Made by a program: the position numbers and the translations under genes. Positions 35,634-44,486 of a stretch of 64,000 bases of DNA are shown in pieces (within the stretch, counting starts at the first letter, position 1; each line of letters starts with the position of its first letter). The notes beneath the pieces were generated by a model. It worked only from the letters and a program-made list of their open reading frames with translations. It did not search any database and was not told the origin of the DNA. This DNA comes from Thermotogae bacterium (lineage in GTDB: Bacteria; Thermotogota; Thermotogae; Mesoaciditogales; Mesoaciditogaceae): assembly GCA_026988035.1 (NCBI GenBank), contig JALSLY010000059.1, forward strand, positions 1 to 64,000. The letters run 5' to 3'.

Positions 35634-36475
35634 CCTTTCATTATTAGAAGATGGAAATGCTTCAGTGATTCAAGAATGATGAAATATACTGGTGTTGTGA
35701 CAACAAGACCGTCAATTCTGTCCCAAAAGCCACCGTGACCGGGCAATAAGGCACCAGCATTCTTTAATTGCCTATTCCTCTTGAAAACGGACTGTGTCAG
35801 ATCTCCAACTGTGTCAAATAAAGTTATTGCTAAAGAGATGATCAGTATAGAACCCCACCAATAATGTCTCCATCCAAAAAATGGTGTGAGAACTGCGTCG
35901 TATACAAAGAAAAAGACCACAGTAAATACAAATCCACCCATTATCCCCTCGAGAGATTTACCTGAACTTATCCTTTTGACAAACCTATGCTTTCCCCACT
36001 TTGTTCCAATAAAGTATGCAGCAGAGTCGTAAGAAAAAATAGCTCCAAGAAGTGCAAGAGAATATACAGAATCGAATCTGTAATAAACGGCGATAAAAAA
36101 AGAAAGATTGAAAGACAAATACCAGAGTCCCAACGAGCCATAAACGATGTTTTTCTCAATAGTTTCGTTTGGATCTTTAAAAGCAATGGACAATACAAAT
36201 CCACCACTCATCGTTGCTGCATAAACTGCAACCACTTTGAAAGGATCCATAGCGAGAAATCCAAAAGCCACAGCTAACGCTGGAATAGCAAAAATGTAGA
36301 AAAACTTGTGTATTCTCCTTGAATCTTCCAGAACGATGTTTATATAATTGTATCCAGCCATTCCAATTGCAACTGCAACAAGCCCCACTACTCCCCAGTA
36401 GTTTACAAAACATAAAACAGCTGAAGGTATAGCAATAGCGGCAGTCAACAGTCTAAGTTTTCTCTCTTTCTTCAC
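35630..36475 (-). CDS. cdsA: Phosphatidate cytidylyltransferase (281 aa)
   Basis: Makes CDP-diacylglycerol from phosphatidate and CTP in the membrane. About eight hydrophobic helices and the C-terminal signature SVFKRNRQLKNAG...PGHGGFWDRID. In the family this signature reads K-R-x4-K-D; here the Asp, a metal ligand in the characterised Thermotoga enzyme, is Asn (codon AAT). All other signature residues, including the later DRID, are present. Sits in frr-uppS-cdsA, an order conserved in many bacteria. Confidence 0.9.
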   Translation of the reverse strand: MKKERKLRLLTAAIAIPSAVLCFVNYWGVVGLVAVAIGMAGYNYINIVLEDSRRIHKFFYIFAIPALAVAFGFLAMDPFKVVAVYAATMSGGFVLSIAFKDPNETIEKNIVYGSLGLWYLSFNLSFFIAVYYRFDSVYSLALLGAIFSYDSAAYFIGTKWGKHRFVKRISSGKSLEGIMGGFVFTVVFFFVYDAVLTPFFGWRHYWWGSILIISLAITLFDTVGDLTQSVFKRNRQLKNAGALLPGHGGFWDRIDGLVVTTPVYFIILESLKHFHLLIMKG

Positions 36476-37131
36476 GCTATTCCACCATACTTTCTATGGC
36501 GCTTAGAAAAAATTTCGAAAGCATGATCAAGTTCTTTTTCTGTGAAGTCCGGCCACAAGACGTCTGTAAAATAAAGCTCGGTGTAAGCCATTTGCCATAG
36601 CATAAAATTACTTATACGCATTTCTCCTCCAGTGCGGATCAAAAGATCTGGATCAGGTTGACCCGCAGTGTAAAGGTGTGATTCAAAATCGTTGTGGCCA
36701 TTCCACTCTCGAGCAGCTTTTAAAATTTCATGTCGCCCACCGTAATTTAGAGCTACATTCAACACCATTCCGTTACATTTAGCGGTGCGTGCACTTGCTT
36801 GAAGACACACTCTTTTTACTTTATCGTCGAGTTTATCTATATCACCTATGAATTTCAGTTTTACGTTGTTTTCAGCAAGTTCATCTGTCTTCTCTTTGAG
36901 ATACTTAGCCAATATGAGAAAAATTGCGTGAACTTCTTCTGGAGGTCTTTTCCAATTTTCAGTAGAAAAGGAAAAAAGTGTTAAATATTTTACTCCTTTG
37001 TCGTTGCACCATCTTACAACATTTTGAGCAACTTCAGCCCCTTTCCAATGACCTTGCGAACGATGCATACCATGTAATAAGGCCCATCTCCCGTTTCCAT
37101 CCATAATCACTGCAAGATGTGTAGGAATCAA
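36472..37131 (-). CDS. uppS: Isoprenyl (undecaprenyl) diphosphate synthase (219 aa)
   Basis: cis-prenyltransferase that builds the lipid carrier for cell-wall glycans. [13 protein letters not shown] (catalytic Asp, about 10) at the N-terminus, [21 protein letters not shown] (about 56), and C-terminal [23 protein letters not shown] (about 164). Slightly short for the family (usually 230-250). Overlaps both neighbours by 4 nt. Confidence 0.95.
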   Translation of the reverse strand: MIPTHLAVIMDGNGRWALLHGMHRSQGHWKGAEVAQNVVRWCNDKGVKYLTLFSFSTENWKRPPEEVHAIFLILAKYLKEKTDELAENNVKLKFIGDIDKLDDKVKRVCLQASARTAKCNGMVLNVALNYGGRHEILKAAREWNGHNDFESHLYTAGQPDPDLLIRTGGEMRISNFMLWQMAYTELYFTDVLWPDFTEKELDHAFEIFSKRHRKYGGIA

Positions 37132-37688
37132 AATTCCATTATCTCCTTTTCTTTTTCAGAGTACACCTCATCCAGTTTTTCAATGTGTTCATTCGTTACT
37201 TGTTGAAGTTCATTTTCGAGTGATTTTGCATCATCTTCCGGCATTTCACCATTTTCTTTTTTTTCTTTTATAACTTTCATGATTTCACGTCGAACATTTC
37301 TAACAGCAATTTTGCCTTCTTCAACTATCGATTTAGCCTTTTTGCTAAGATGTTTGCGTTGATCAGTAGTTGGGGAAGGAAAGATCAATCTCACAACGGT
37401 TCCATCATTGACTGGATTTATCCCAAGATCTGAAGCTTGAATAGCTTTTTCTATAGCACTTATCATGTTACGATCCCAGGGTTTTACCACCAAAGTTCTT
37501 GATTCGCTCACAGATACGGTGGACAACTGCGAAACGGGGGTGGGTGTGCCATAGTAATCTACTTTTATCTCTTCAAGGAGCGCAGCAGAGGGTCTTCCTG
37601 TTCTCAAGTGATTGAGCTCATTTTTAATCGCCTCAATTGATTTTTCCATTTTCTCTTTTGCTTGAGATATCAGCGGATGAGTTCTCAT
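37128..37688 (-). CDS. frr: Ribosome recycling factor (186 aa)
   Basis: Splits post-termination ribosomes together with EF-G. Recognised from [34 protein letters not shown], then [29 protein letters not shown] and the coiled C-terminal arm ending [15 protein letters not shown] at 37688 is preceded by AAGGAGGAGG; a longer in-frame N-terminus reading back to 37763 would overlap priA and has no homologous character. 186 residues is the normal size. Confidence 0.97.
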   Translation of the reverse strand: MRTHPLISQAKEKMEKSIEAIKNELNHLRTGRPSAALLEEIKVDYYGTPTPVSQLSTVSVSESRTLVVKPWDRNMISAIEKAIQASDLGINPVNDGTVVRLIFPSPTTDQRKHLSKKAKSIVEEGKIAVRNVRREIMKVIKEKKENGEMPEDDAKSLENELQQVTNEHIEKLDEVYSEKEKEIMEF

Positions 37689-37734
37689 TGTTTCCTCCTC
37701 CTTGTTTTTGAAATATTCCTTCGTATTATACCAT

Positions 37735-39861
37735 TCAAAAGGTTGAGTACGGCTGGACATCAATCTTCAAAGTGATAGTTGGATCGAATCCCAAGATCGT
37801 TTGAGTCAAATGTTTCGTCAAAAATTCAACACTTTTGATGAGATCGTCGCATTTTAAGAGGATTTGATAGCGGTAAACTGACATGAGTTTGAAAATTGGC
37901 GACTCGACAGGTCCAAGAATCTCAAAGGGACCTTCTTCTAACTTTCTCTTCACTGTTTCGATTCGTTCTTTTGCTATGCTTGGCGTTTTTCCAATAGATG
38001 TTAGCAAAATAAGTTCTTTAAACGGAGGATATCCAAGAGCTTTTCTTCTCTCTATTTCGGAGCTGTAAAAGTCATCTGCATTATTATTGACGATTGAGCG
38101 CAGAGCCGGATTGTTTGGTTCTCTGCTCTGGACTATTACACGTCCTATAACTCCCCTTCCCGCACGCCCAGACATTTGAGAGATGAGTTGAAAAGTGCGT
38201 TCCGTAGCACGAAAATCGGGCATTGCCAGAGTATGATCGGCATCTACCATACCAACAAGCGCAACCCGCGGAAAGTCCAGACCTTTTGTTATCATCTTTG
38301 TTCCTACAACTATATCCACTTTCATCTGAGAAATTTCTTTAAGTACCTTTTCAAGAGACGCAATGTCGTTTATCTCTTCTCTATCTATTCTTTTAACTCT
38401 AAGGCCTGGAAAGATCTTGCTAACTTCGAATTCCACTCTTTCTGTCCCAACACCACCACGCATCACGTTTTCGGATCCACAAATTGGGCACCTATTCGGA
38501 AGAGGTTCAGTGTGACCGCAATAATGGCATTTTAACATTCTCTGATTTTTGTGATAAGTAAGCGCAACATCACAATTTGGGCAACTGAATATGTATCCAC
38601 ATTCCAAACATTGAACTCGCGTAGAAAACCCCTTTTTTGGAACAAAAAGGAATGTTTGATTTTCATCACGTGCTACTTTATCCATTTCCTTTATGAGTTC
38701 ACTTGATAATATTTCACCTTTACGGTGGCGCATATCTATAATAAATATTTCTGGCATTTTTCCAAACGGTCGTGATCGCATTTCGTGTAACATAATTTTG
38801 CCTTTGTGAGCAGAATAATAAGTTTCTACACGTGGTGTCGCTGAAGAAAGGACAAAAATCGCTCCCTCTATTTCAGCCCGCCTTCGAGCCACATCAACAG
38901 CGTTGTAGTAAGGGCGCATGGCGTATTGTTTGTATGATTCATCTTGTTCTTCATCTACGACGATGAGTCCAAGATCCTTGATTGGTACCCAAATGGCACT
39001 TCGTGTTCCAAGAAGTATGTCGGTTTTTCCATCAACGGCTCTGTCCCATTCCCTTTTTCTTGAAGCACCCAATGAGCTATGATAAATACCAATTGTGTAA
39101 TGGGGAAATCTCGCGTTGGTTCGGATCAAAAGTTGAGGTGTCAGGGATATTTCCGGAACGAGAAATAAAACTTTTTTTCCGGAGCTTAGAACTTTATCTG
39201 CTATTTCAAAGTACACCTCTGTCTTTCCTGAACCAGTAACACCATATATCAAGTGAGGACGCTTACTATTTGTCAATATCTCTTTTACAACCTCTTTTTG
39301 ATTTTCATTCAAACTAACTCTTTTCGTAGGTGGCAATTCGCCTTCAAATTCTACAATTTCTATAAATCTCTTCCTGATGAGAGATTGAATGGTCGAACGG
39401 GGGATTTTTTTTAAAACGGTTGAATACTCAATCATGTTAGATTCCAAAAGTATTTCGATGAGTTCCGATTCTCTTGGTCCAAGTCGGAATTTTAAAATAT
39501 CTGATATCGAGGCTTTTAATGTGATATACTTGTCGCTCTTTTTTTTCGTTCTGGATCCTTTTAATCTTGAAGGTGGAAAAGATAAGTCAAGTATCTCACC
39601 GATTGGGGAAGCGTATTTTTCAGACATTTCACGAGCAAGAAGCAGCATGTTTTCGCTTATTATGGGTTCTTTGTCAATTATTTCCAGTATTTCTCGAGTT
39701 TTAAATGAAGGCTTAGGTGCTGAACCAACTATATAGCCTACACGTTTTGAATTTCTAACTGGTACAATCACTCTTGAACCATTTTTCAATGGTTCTTTTG
39801 AAGCATAGACAAGTGGCGGAATTGGATATTTAGAAAGTGCCACGAGAAAGTATGATGTCAT
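37735..39861 (-). CDS. priA: Primosomal helicase PriA (708 aa)
   Basis: 3'-to-5' DNA helicase that reloads the replisome at stalled forks. N-terminal DNA-binding domain (1-110), helicase domain with Walker [11 protein letters not shown] (about 208), Walker [12 protein letters not shown] (DEEQ where E. coli PriA has DEEH), zinc-binding region [20 protein letters not shown] and [22 protein letters not shown] (eight Cys), then motifs V-VI ([24 protein letters not shown]). Start overlaps the preceding unknown gene by 4 nt and has a poor ribosome binding site, so it is probably coupled. Confidence 0.95.
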   Translation of the reverse strand: MTSYFLVALSKYPIPPLVYASKEPLKNGSRVIVPVRNSKRVGYIVGSAPKPSFKTREILEIIDKEPIISENMLLLAREMSEKYASPIGEILDLSFPPSRLKGSRTKKKSDKYITLKASISDILKFRLGPRESELIEILLESNMIEYSTVLKKIPRSTIQSLIRKRFIEIVEFEGELPPTKRVSLNENQKEVVKEILTNSKRPHLIYGVTGSGKTEVYFEIADKVLSSGKKVLFLVPEISLTPQLLIRTNARFPHYTIGIYHSSLGASRKREWDRAVDGKTDILLGTRSAIWVPIKDLGLIVVDEEQDESYKQYAMRPYYNAVDVARRRAEIEGAIFVLSSATPRVETYYSAHKGKIMLHEMRSRPFGKMPEIFIIDMRHRKGEILSSELIKEMDKVARDENQTFLFVPKKGFSTRVQCLECGYIFSCPNCDVALTYHKNQRMLKCHYCGHTEPLPNRCPICGSENVMRGGVGTERVEFEVSKIFPGLRVKRIDREEINDIASLEKVLKEISQMKVDIVVGTKMITKGLDFPRVALVGMVDADHTLAMPDFRATERTFQLISQMSGRAGRGVIGRVIVQSREPNNPALRSIVNNNADDFYSSEIERRKALGYPPFKELILLTSIGKTPSIAKERIETVKRKLEEGPFEILGPVESPIFKLMSVYRYQILLKCDDLIKSVEFLTKHLTQTILGFDPTITLKIDVQPYSTF

Positions 39862-40295
39862 TTTTCTCGAGTGTTATCAGTGTTCCCAACATCTTTGATA
39901 TCTATCTCAAGACTACCAATAAACAGAGCAAGCATTGGGATATCTCCCAATCCCACTTCTGAGAGATAAGCTCTTTCATTTTCCTCGTTCTCGTAAAAAA
40001 CGTGTAGAATCTCTAATCGTGCAAGTTCCATCTTAGAAGTCAAAACTACCCCAACTTCTCGAACGATTTTAACCTTGTCTATTTTGTATTCGTCTTGTAC
40101 CATTATGTCCCTATAAAGGGAAACAGTTTTAACTGTTCCGCTGCCTTTCTCGATAACTTCCATCTCTACCATTTTGGGGAGAACAATATTTTCAAAGTTG
40201 GATCTCTTAGATTGAAAAAAATCAGATGCCCTTTCCAACGTGTTGTTTAGAACATTTTCAAGTGCTGAAAAAGCCGCTTCCTTTACGTTCAACAT
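39858..40295 (-). CDS. Conserved-looking hypothetical protein (145 aa)
   Basis: I do not recognise a family. The protein is cytoplasmic, without signal or membrane helices. An N-terminal amphipathic helix (MLNVKEAAFSALENVLNNTLERASDFFQS) is followed by alternating beta strands (VEMEVIEKGSGTVKTVSLY, IDKVKIVREVGVVLTS, LARLEILHVFYENEE, MLALFIGSLEIDI), an arrangement suggesting an alpha-plus-beta domain. Good ribosome binding site GGAGGTG, and overlaps of 7 and 4 nt with manA and priA, support it being real. A DNA or nucleotide role by neighbourhood would be speculation. Confidence 0.7.
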   Translation of the reverse strand: MLNVKEAAFSALENVLNNTLERASDFFQSKRSNFENIVLPKMVEMEVIEKGSGTVKTVSLYRDIMVQDEYKIDKVKIVREVGVVLTSKMELARLEILHVFYENEENERAYLSEVGLGDIPMLALFIGSLEIDIKDVGNTDNTREK

Positions 40296-41098
40296 GACAC
40301 CTCCATTTCGAAAACCCTTCCCTTGATGCGCAATTCTTCATTGTTGATGCTCACAAATGCTGTAGGTACATCGAATCTTTCACCAGCAAACTCGCCAGTT
40401 TCAGCAAGATAAACCACATTTTTTTTGGTGTTAAGAATGTTATCGACTTTCGTCATACGAACTGTGAAATATGGAGATGAAAATTTTTCAAGAACGAATG
40501 GTTCAGCAATTATCTCGCGTGCCACTTTTAAAGCCTCTTCAAAATGTATTTTTCTTTTTCTTCCCCAGTCATAAAATCTGTAGGTCATGTCAGATGTGAG
40601 CTGAAATTCATAAACTTCTATGCCGGGCCCCATTGCGTGAACAGTTCCAGGTGAGATGTACATTGCTTCTCCAGCTTTTACCGTAGTAAAATGTAAAAGA
40701 GATTCCCAATCTCTATCGCCACTTTTCAGCCTTTCAAGTGCTCCTGGGTTGAGACCGTTTATAATCTTGCCACCTTTGATAAAATACCACATTTCTGGTT
40801 TTCCCCACGGTTCTCCAACTTCTTGAGCAAATTTATTATTTGGATGCACTTGCACAGAAAGCCAACTGGCAGAATGAATGTGCTTGACAAGAAATGGAAA
40901 TCGTTCGACTCCCCATTGCTTATTCACGTCTGACCACTTAAATTCCCTGTCATATTTGTCTATGAGTCTTGTTTCATGCCCATGGTAGTTGGAACATAGC
41001 CACACTTCACCTATTTTGCCACTGCTGTTGTAAACACGCGCCAAAGACTCGTTACCCCAGATTTCTTCGACGAGTTCTGGCAAACATTTCAAAACCAT
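40289..41098 (-). CDS. manA: Mannose-6-phosphate isomerase, type I (269 aa)
   Basis: Cupin-fold zinc enzyme interconverting mannose-6-phosphate and fructose-6-phosphate. LPELVEEIWGNESLA N-terminus, zinc motif SVQVHPNNKFA (about 80), KPEMWYF (Glu, about 97) and PGTVHAMGPGIEVYEFQ (His, about 152). The length of 269 is that of compact bacterial ManA. Feeds GDP-mannose-type glycan synthesis or mannose use. GGAGGTAGG upstream. Confidence 0.92.
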   Translation of the reverse strand: MVLKCLPELVEEIWGNESLARVYNSSGKIGEVWLCSNYHGHETRLIDKYDREFKWSDVNKQWGVERFPFLVKHIHSASWLSVQVHPNNKFAQEVGEPWGKPEMWYFIKGGKIINGLNPGALERLKSGDRDWESLLHFTTVKAGEAMYISPGTVHAMGPGIEVYEFQLTSDMTYRFYDWGRKRKIHFEEALKVAREIIAEPFVLEKFSSPYFTVRMTKVDNILNTKKNVVYLAETGEFAGERFDVPTAFVSINNEELRIKGRVFEMEVSC

Positions 41099-41101
41099 CT
41101 T

Positions 41102-42259
41102 TTAGCCTACCTCCTGAATTTTTTCGATATTTGAGAAAATAAATACGGCAAGTGTTACGAAGATCGCTGAATATAGAATTAAAGGGAATACGTCCCCAAG
41201 AAAAACGTCGGATATTGAGTAATTAAGTATATTCATTCGTTGCATGGCGTCTGCCATAAAGGTTATTGGAAAAGCTTTCGAAATGATCTGTGCGATTTTT
41301 GGCATTTGATGAATGGGTACGAAGAGCCCACTCACAAATATAGACGGAAAGACGTAGCCAACGCTCAATATATTGGAGAGACGCTGATTAGGTGAAATCG
41401 CTGATATGGTCATTCCTATACCTGCGAATGCGAATGCTCCAATCAAGAGTATAAAGATGGATCGGAAAGGAGTTCCCAACCCGCTAGAAAAGAAAATTTG
41501 AGCACCTATTAGTGCTAACAGTCCTTTCAATGTTCCATCTAATGTATGTGCTGTGATCTTTCCAAGAGTATGCAATGGTCTGTTTACACTGCTGATTAGA
41601 ATTCCCTTAAGTACACCATGCTCTTTTTCATAAGAAACCGAAGTTGAAAGTGTTATGGAAACACTTGCCAAAGCAATTAGTACAGCAAAACCAGGTATCA
41701 TGAAACTCACGTAGTTCATTTTTTTATCGGTAGATCCTAATATCGTGAGCTTTGGTATAGATATTGCAACGCGATTTTTTGGATTTCTATACAATTCTAA
41801 AATGTTGCGAACAACCACAGCATTTCCTATTTCGGACAAAAGAGTTTTGAAGGTGTTGTATATGATCACAGATGTTTGGATGTTAACAGTGGATGGAATG
41901 AAAACCAGATCAAACTTTCTACCTTCCTCAACGGCTTTTGAGAATCCCTTTGGCACCAAAATTGCACCATCATAAGTACCATTATTGAGAAGGGTGTCCA
42001 TTTCCTTCTTGCTTTTTACTCTTACGAGTGTTTGCCCTCTGATCATGGCATACACCAGGGACATGGCAAGATTGGAATATACTCCTTTATCTTCATTGTA
42101 AACCGCTATTTTGTAATTCTTCATATTCGATACATTAGGGAAGATCAGGCCCATGATGATCATTGTAACAATTGGTATGATCAATGTCATGACGATCATC
42201 ATCTTTGATCTGTAAACAATTCTCAGTTCGTTGAGAAGAGCACGGAGGAAGTCACTCAT
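41102..42259 (-). CDS. ABC-2 type transporter permease (385 aa)
   Basis: Membrane subunit of an ABC exporter: one N-terminal helix (MMIVMTLIIPIVTMIIMGLIF), a ~150-residue external domain (Ig of YhbS/YhfS type not evident), then five or six C-terminal helices with the ABC-2 pattern (MIPGFAVLIALASVSITLSTSVSYEKEHGVLKGILISSVNRP). The YEKE-RG-like segment is where the ATPase normally docks. No ATPase gene lies in this window region, so its partner is elsewhere. Substrate unknown. Overlaps the neighbouring unknown gene by 8 nt. Confidence 0.88.
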   Translation of the reverse strand: MSDFLRALLNELRIVYRSKMMIVMTLIIPIVTMIIMGLIFPNVSNMKNYKIAVYNEDKGVYSNLAMSLVYAMIRGQTLVRVKSKKEMDTLLNNGTYDGAILVPKGFSKAVEEGRKFDLVFIPSTVNIQTSVIIYNTFKTLLSEIGNAVVVRNILELYRNPKNRVAISIPKLTILGSTDKKMNYVSFMIPGFAVLIALASVSITLSTSVSYEKEHGVLKGILISSVNRPLHTLGKITAHTLDGTLKGLLALIGAQIFFSSGLGTPFRSIFILLIGAFAFAGIGMTISAISPNQRLSNILSVGYVFPSIFVSGLFVPIHQMPKIAQIISKAFPITFMADAMQRMNILNYSISDVFLGDVFPLILYSAIFVTLAVFIFSNIEKIQEVG

Positions 42260-43124
42260 CGATCAACACTATCCTACCTATCTTACTGTCATTATCCACA
42301 ATGACAAACTCATCTTTGAATTTACACAAACAAGTTGAGAACTTTCCAACAGCATTTTTTCTATGTGTTAAAGATTGCCCATTGTCGTAAATAATGTTTA
42401 GACTCATATCGCATATTTTTCTTGTTCTAACGCTCTTTCCGAATGTATCAAACACGGACATCTCTATTATCCCCTTTACAATTTGTCTTCGCGCCCATGC
42501 ATAATTTGCCACGCATGCCAAAGCACTGTAAGTTGTTCGTCCTTCGTCAGAGCAATATTTTACTTTTTTCATTTCATTGACAACAGCGTCCGAAAAACCT
42601 CCCGCACCTCCGAGTATGGTGACAGCCATATCACCGTTTTTTAAAAATGTTCTTCTTTTATCCAAATCCACTCTCCAAAATTTTATTTCGAAGTCAGAAA
42701 AATCCATCATGACATTTTTGGCTACTTCAAAAGCTTCATAGCTTATAACTGTAGGATCAGAAAAAGAGAAAACTCCGGAAAATTCTGTAACTTTCATATC
42801 TTCTTCTATTCCGAAAGCTGTGTCAATAGCCCAACGTATTCCTTTTGTAAAAAGGGATTTTATGCCACGTTTCCCCATATCTTTCATTCTCCTGATTATT
42901 TTGCTCTTGCGCGAGTGAAAAGCTTCCCTTATTTTGAGAGCAGAAGCTTTTTCACCCCTCTGTTCTATGGTTACAAACGATACGCCGAGATTGACAGGAG
43001 ACGCGATGGAGGGATATATATAAGCAATGCGCCTATCAAAGTCAACTTTATATCCACCCCAACAATTGTCTTTTTGATACTTCAGGAAGCCTTTCTCTTT
43101 TTCAAAAAAATTCATGTTATTCAT
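42252..43124 (-). CDS. Hypothetical protein (290 aa)
   Basis: I recognise no family. Predicted cytoplasmic, soluble, with mixed alpha/beta character. Landmarks: DRRIAYIYPSIASPVNLGVSF (about 30-50), a basic stretch SRKSKIIRRMKDMGKRG (about 72-88), AVTILGGAGGFSDAVVNEMKK (glycine-rich turn, about 168-188), a C-terminal region with several Cys (CSDEGRTTYSALACV, FSTCLCKF) and LIDE at the end. The glycine-rich GGAGG is not a clear nucleotide-binding motif. It is flanked with 8-nt overlaps by the GH13 gene and the ABC-2 permease, so the three are co-translated. A link to carbohydrate or envelope processes is inference from position. Confidence 0.7.
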   Translation of the reverse strand: MNNMNFFEKEKGFLKYQKDNCWGGYKVDFDRRIAYIYPSIASPVNLGVSFVTIEQRGEKASALKIREAFHSRKSKIIRRMKDMGKRGIKSLFTKGIRWAIDTAFGIEEDMKVTEFSGVFSFSDPTVISYEAFEVAKNVMMDFSDFEIKFWRVDLDKRRTFLKNGDMAVTILGGAGGFSDAVVNEMKKVKYCSDEGRTTYSALACVANYAWARRQIVKGIIEMSVFDTFGKSVRTRKICDMSLNIIYDNGQSLTHRKNAVGKFSTCLCKFKDEFVIVDNDSKIGRIVLIDE

Positions 43125-44388
43125 TTTCAGTCACACTCGATAATAACAAATAATCGTTGACATCAAATGTAACTTTTCCGTCTTTGTTTATGTAGAATGT
43201 ATGAGGTTTGTTTTTGACATGATCAAAAGCATGAATGTAAGTGTCAGAGAATTTCCGCTCAAATTCCAGAGTGATCTTTTGAGGCTCTCCCTCAAGATTT
43301 CCAATGTAAAGCAAAATGGAATTGGCCATTTTTCTGAAGACAGCGATCGCTTCATTCGGTACACTGTTCTTAATTATGTGCATTTGTCCGTATCTCATTA
43401 CTTCGGTTTGGTTTCTTAAGGTTAGCAACTCTTTCATAAAAATCTCAAAATTTGTATCACCTTTCGAAAAGTCAAATCTGTATTCATTAAAAATATCTGG
43501 TTTATCGCTAAGTGCAAATTCTTGACCGTTGTATAGCAACAACGCCCCTTTTTGTACTGCCAAGAATGTTGTCCAAGCTTGTAACTTATCTGTCGAGACG
43601 TAGTGAGCAATTCTTTCTTGATCATGATTTTCAAGGAATCTGAGTTTCACATTGCCGTTGAAAACCTGTTTTTGATACTCAAAGTGCATTGAATAATCAT
43701 TTAATGAGCCTTTGCCATTAAAGTGTGCTTTCAATATATCATATCCGTCATAATCATAAGTAAGGTCAAATGCCTGGTACATATATGGTTCCTTCGATTC
43801 CGAGAGCCATATAAGTTTTTTAAGTTCAGAAACTTCAGCTCGAGCTCTGTGCCAAAAAGTTATTGGTATAAGTCCTGCGACATCGCATCTAAATCCATCT
43901 ACGTCGAATTTCCTGATCCAGAATTTTAATGTATCGACAAGATATTCCATAAGTTCAAAGTTGGAAAAATCAAAGTCCACCACGTCTGTCCAATCTTTAA
44001 CTTTGCGGCTTGGCCCATTTTCATCATGCAAAAACCATTCTGGGTGCTCGTTTATTAGGACTGAATCAACAGCCATGTGATTGAAAACTACATCCATCAT
44101 CACTTTCAAACCAATGGAATGTGCACTTGATACCAAATGTTTGAAATCTTCATCAGTCCCAAGATGAGGATCTACTGCGCGATAATCGCGTATGGCATAC
44201 GGAGAACCAAGAGTTCCCTTGGCGTTAATTTTTCCAGCTGGATGTATCGGCATGAACCATACGGTATTTACGCCAAGTTTCTTTATTCTTTCCAAATCCT
44301 CTTCAACGGCGCTGAATCCACCGTAAGCTCTTGCAAAGACTTCATATATTACCATGTCTTCAAGATTCTCGGGAGTATTTAAAGCCAA
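43117..44388 (-). CDS. GH13 alpha-amylase family enzyme (423 aa)
   Basis: Cytoplasmic (no signal) glycoside hydrolase of the amylase superfamily. GH13 regions: I DVVFNHMAVD, II GFRCDVAGL (nucleophile Asp, about 168), III LSESKEP (acid/base Glu, about 198), IV FLENHDQER (Asp, about 258). N-terminal VIYEVFARAYGGFSAVEEDLERIKKLGVNTVWFMPI and ENGPSRKVKDWTDV are consistent with an intracellular alpha-glucosidase or maltodextrin hydrolase. TTG at 44388 has GGAGG at 8-nt spacing; a TTG at 44409 lies upstream of it. Its translation-start region is the exact inverse of that of queA. Confidence 0.9.
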   Translation of the reverse strand: MALNTPENLEDMVIYEVFARAYGGFSAVEEDLERIKKLGVNTVWFMPIHPAGKINAKGTLGSPYAIRDYRAVDPHLGTDEDFKHLVSSAHSIGLKVMMDVVFNHMAVDSVLINEHPEWFLHDENGPSRKVKDWTDVVDFDFSNFELMEYLVDTLKFWIRKFDVDGFRCDVAGLIPITFWHRARAEVSELKKLIWLSESKEPYMYQAFDLTYDYDGYDILKAHFNGKGSLNDYSMHFEYQKQVFNGNVKLRFLENHDQERIAHYVSTDKLQAWTTFLAVQKGALLLYNGQEFALSDKPDIFNEYRFDFSKGDTNFEIFMKELLTLRNQTEVMRYGQMHIIKNSVPNEAIAVFRKMANSILLYIGNLEGEPQKITLEFERKFSDTYIHAFDHVKNKPHTFYINKDGKVTFDVNDYLLLSSVTENE

Positions 44389-44486
44389 AATATTATCCTC
44401 CGATCGCAAATGTTATAATTTCTATGGTATATTTTAGCACAGTTGTTGGTTGCTTAGAATTAAGGAGTATGGAGGATAATATTTTG
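44386..44486. repeat. 16-nt perfect inverted repeat at two divergent start sites
   Basis: The minus-strand sequence at 44401-44386 and the plus-strand sequence at 44471-44486 are both GGAGGATAATATTTTG: ribosome binding site through TTG start, for the amylase and queA genes respectively. The 69 bases between hold the promoters. Confidence 0.95.
44411..44419 (+). promoter_or_regulatory. Extended -10 promoter toward queA
   Basis: TGTTATAAT (TATAAT at 44414-44419) in the divergent spacer, about 65 nt before the queA start. On the other strand TGCTAAAAT (around 44433-44441) could serve the amylase operon. -35 boxes are poor for both. Confidence 0.5.

Noticed and set aside
37689-37763. Longer N-terminus for the ribosome recycling factor
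   Set aside because: It would precede the AAGGAGGAGG site and overlap priA, and does not resemble RRF.
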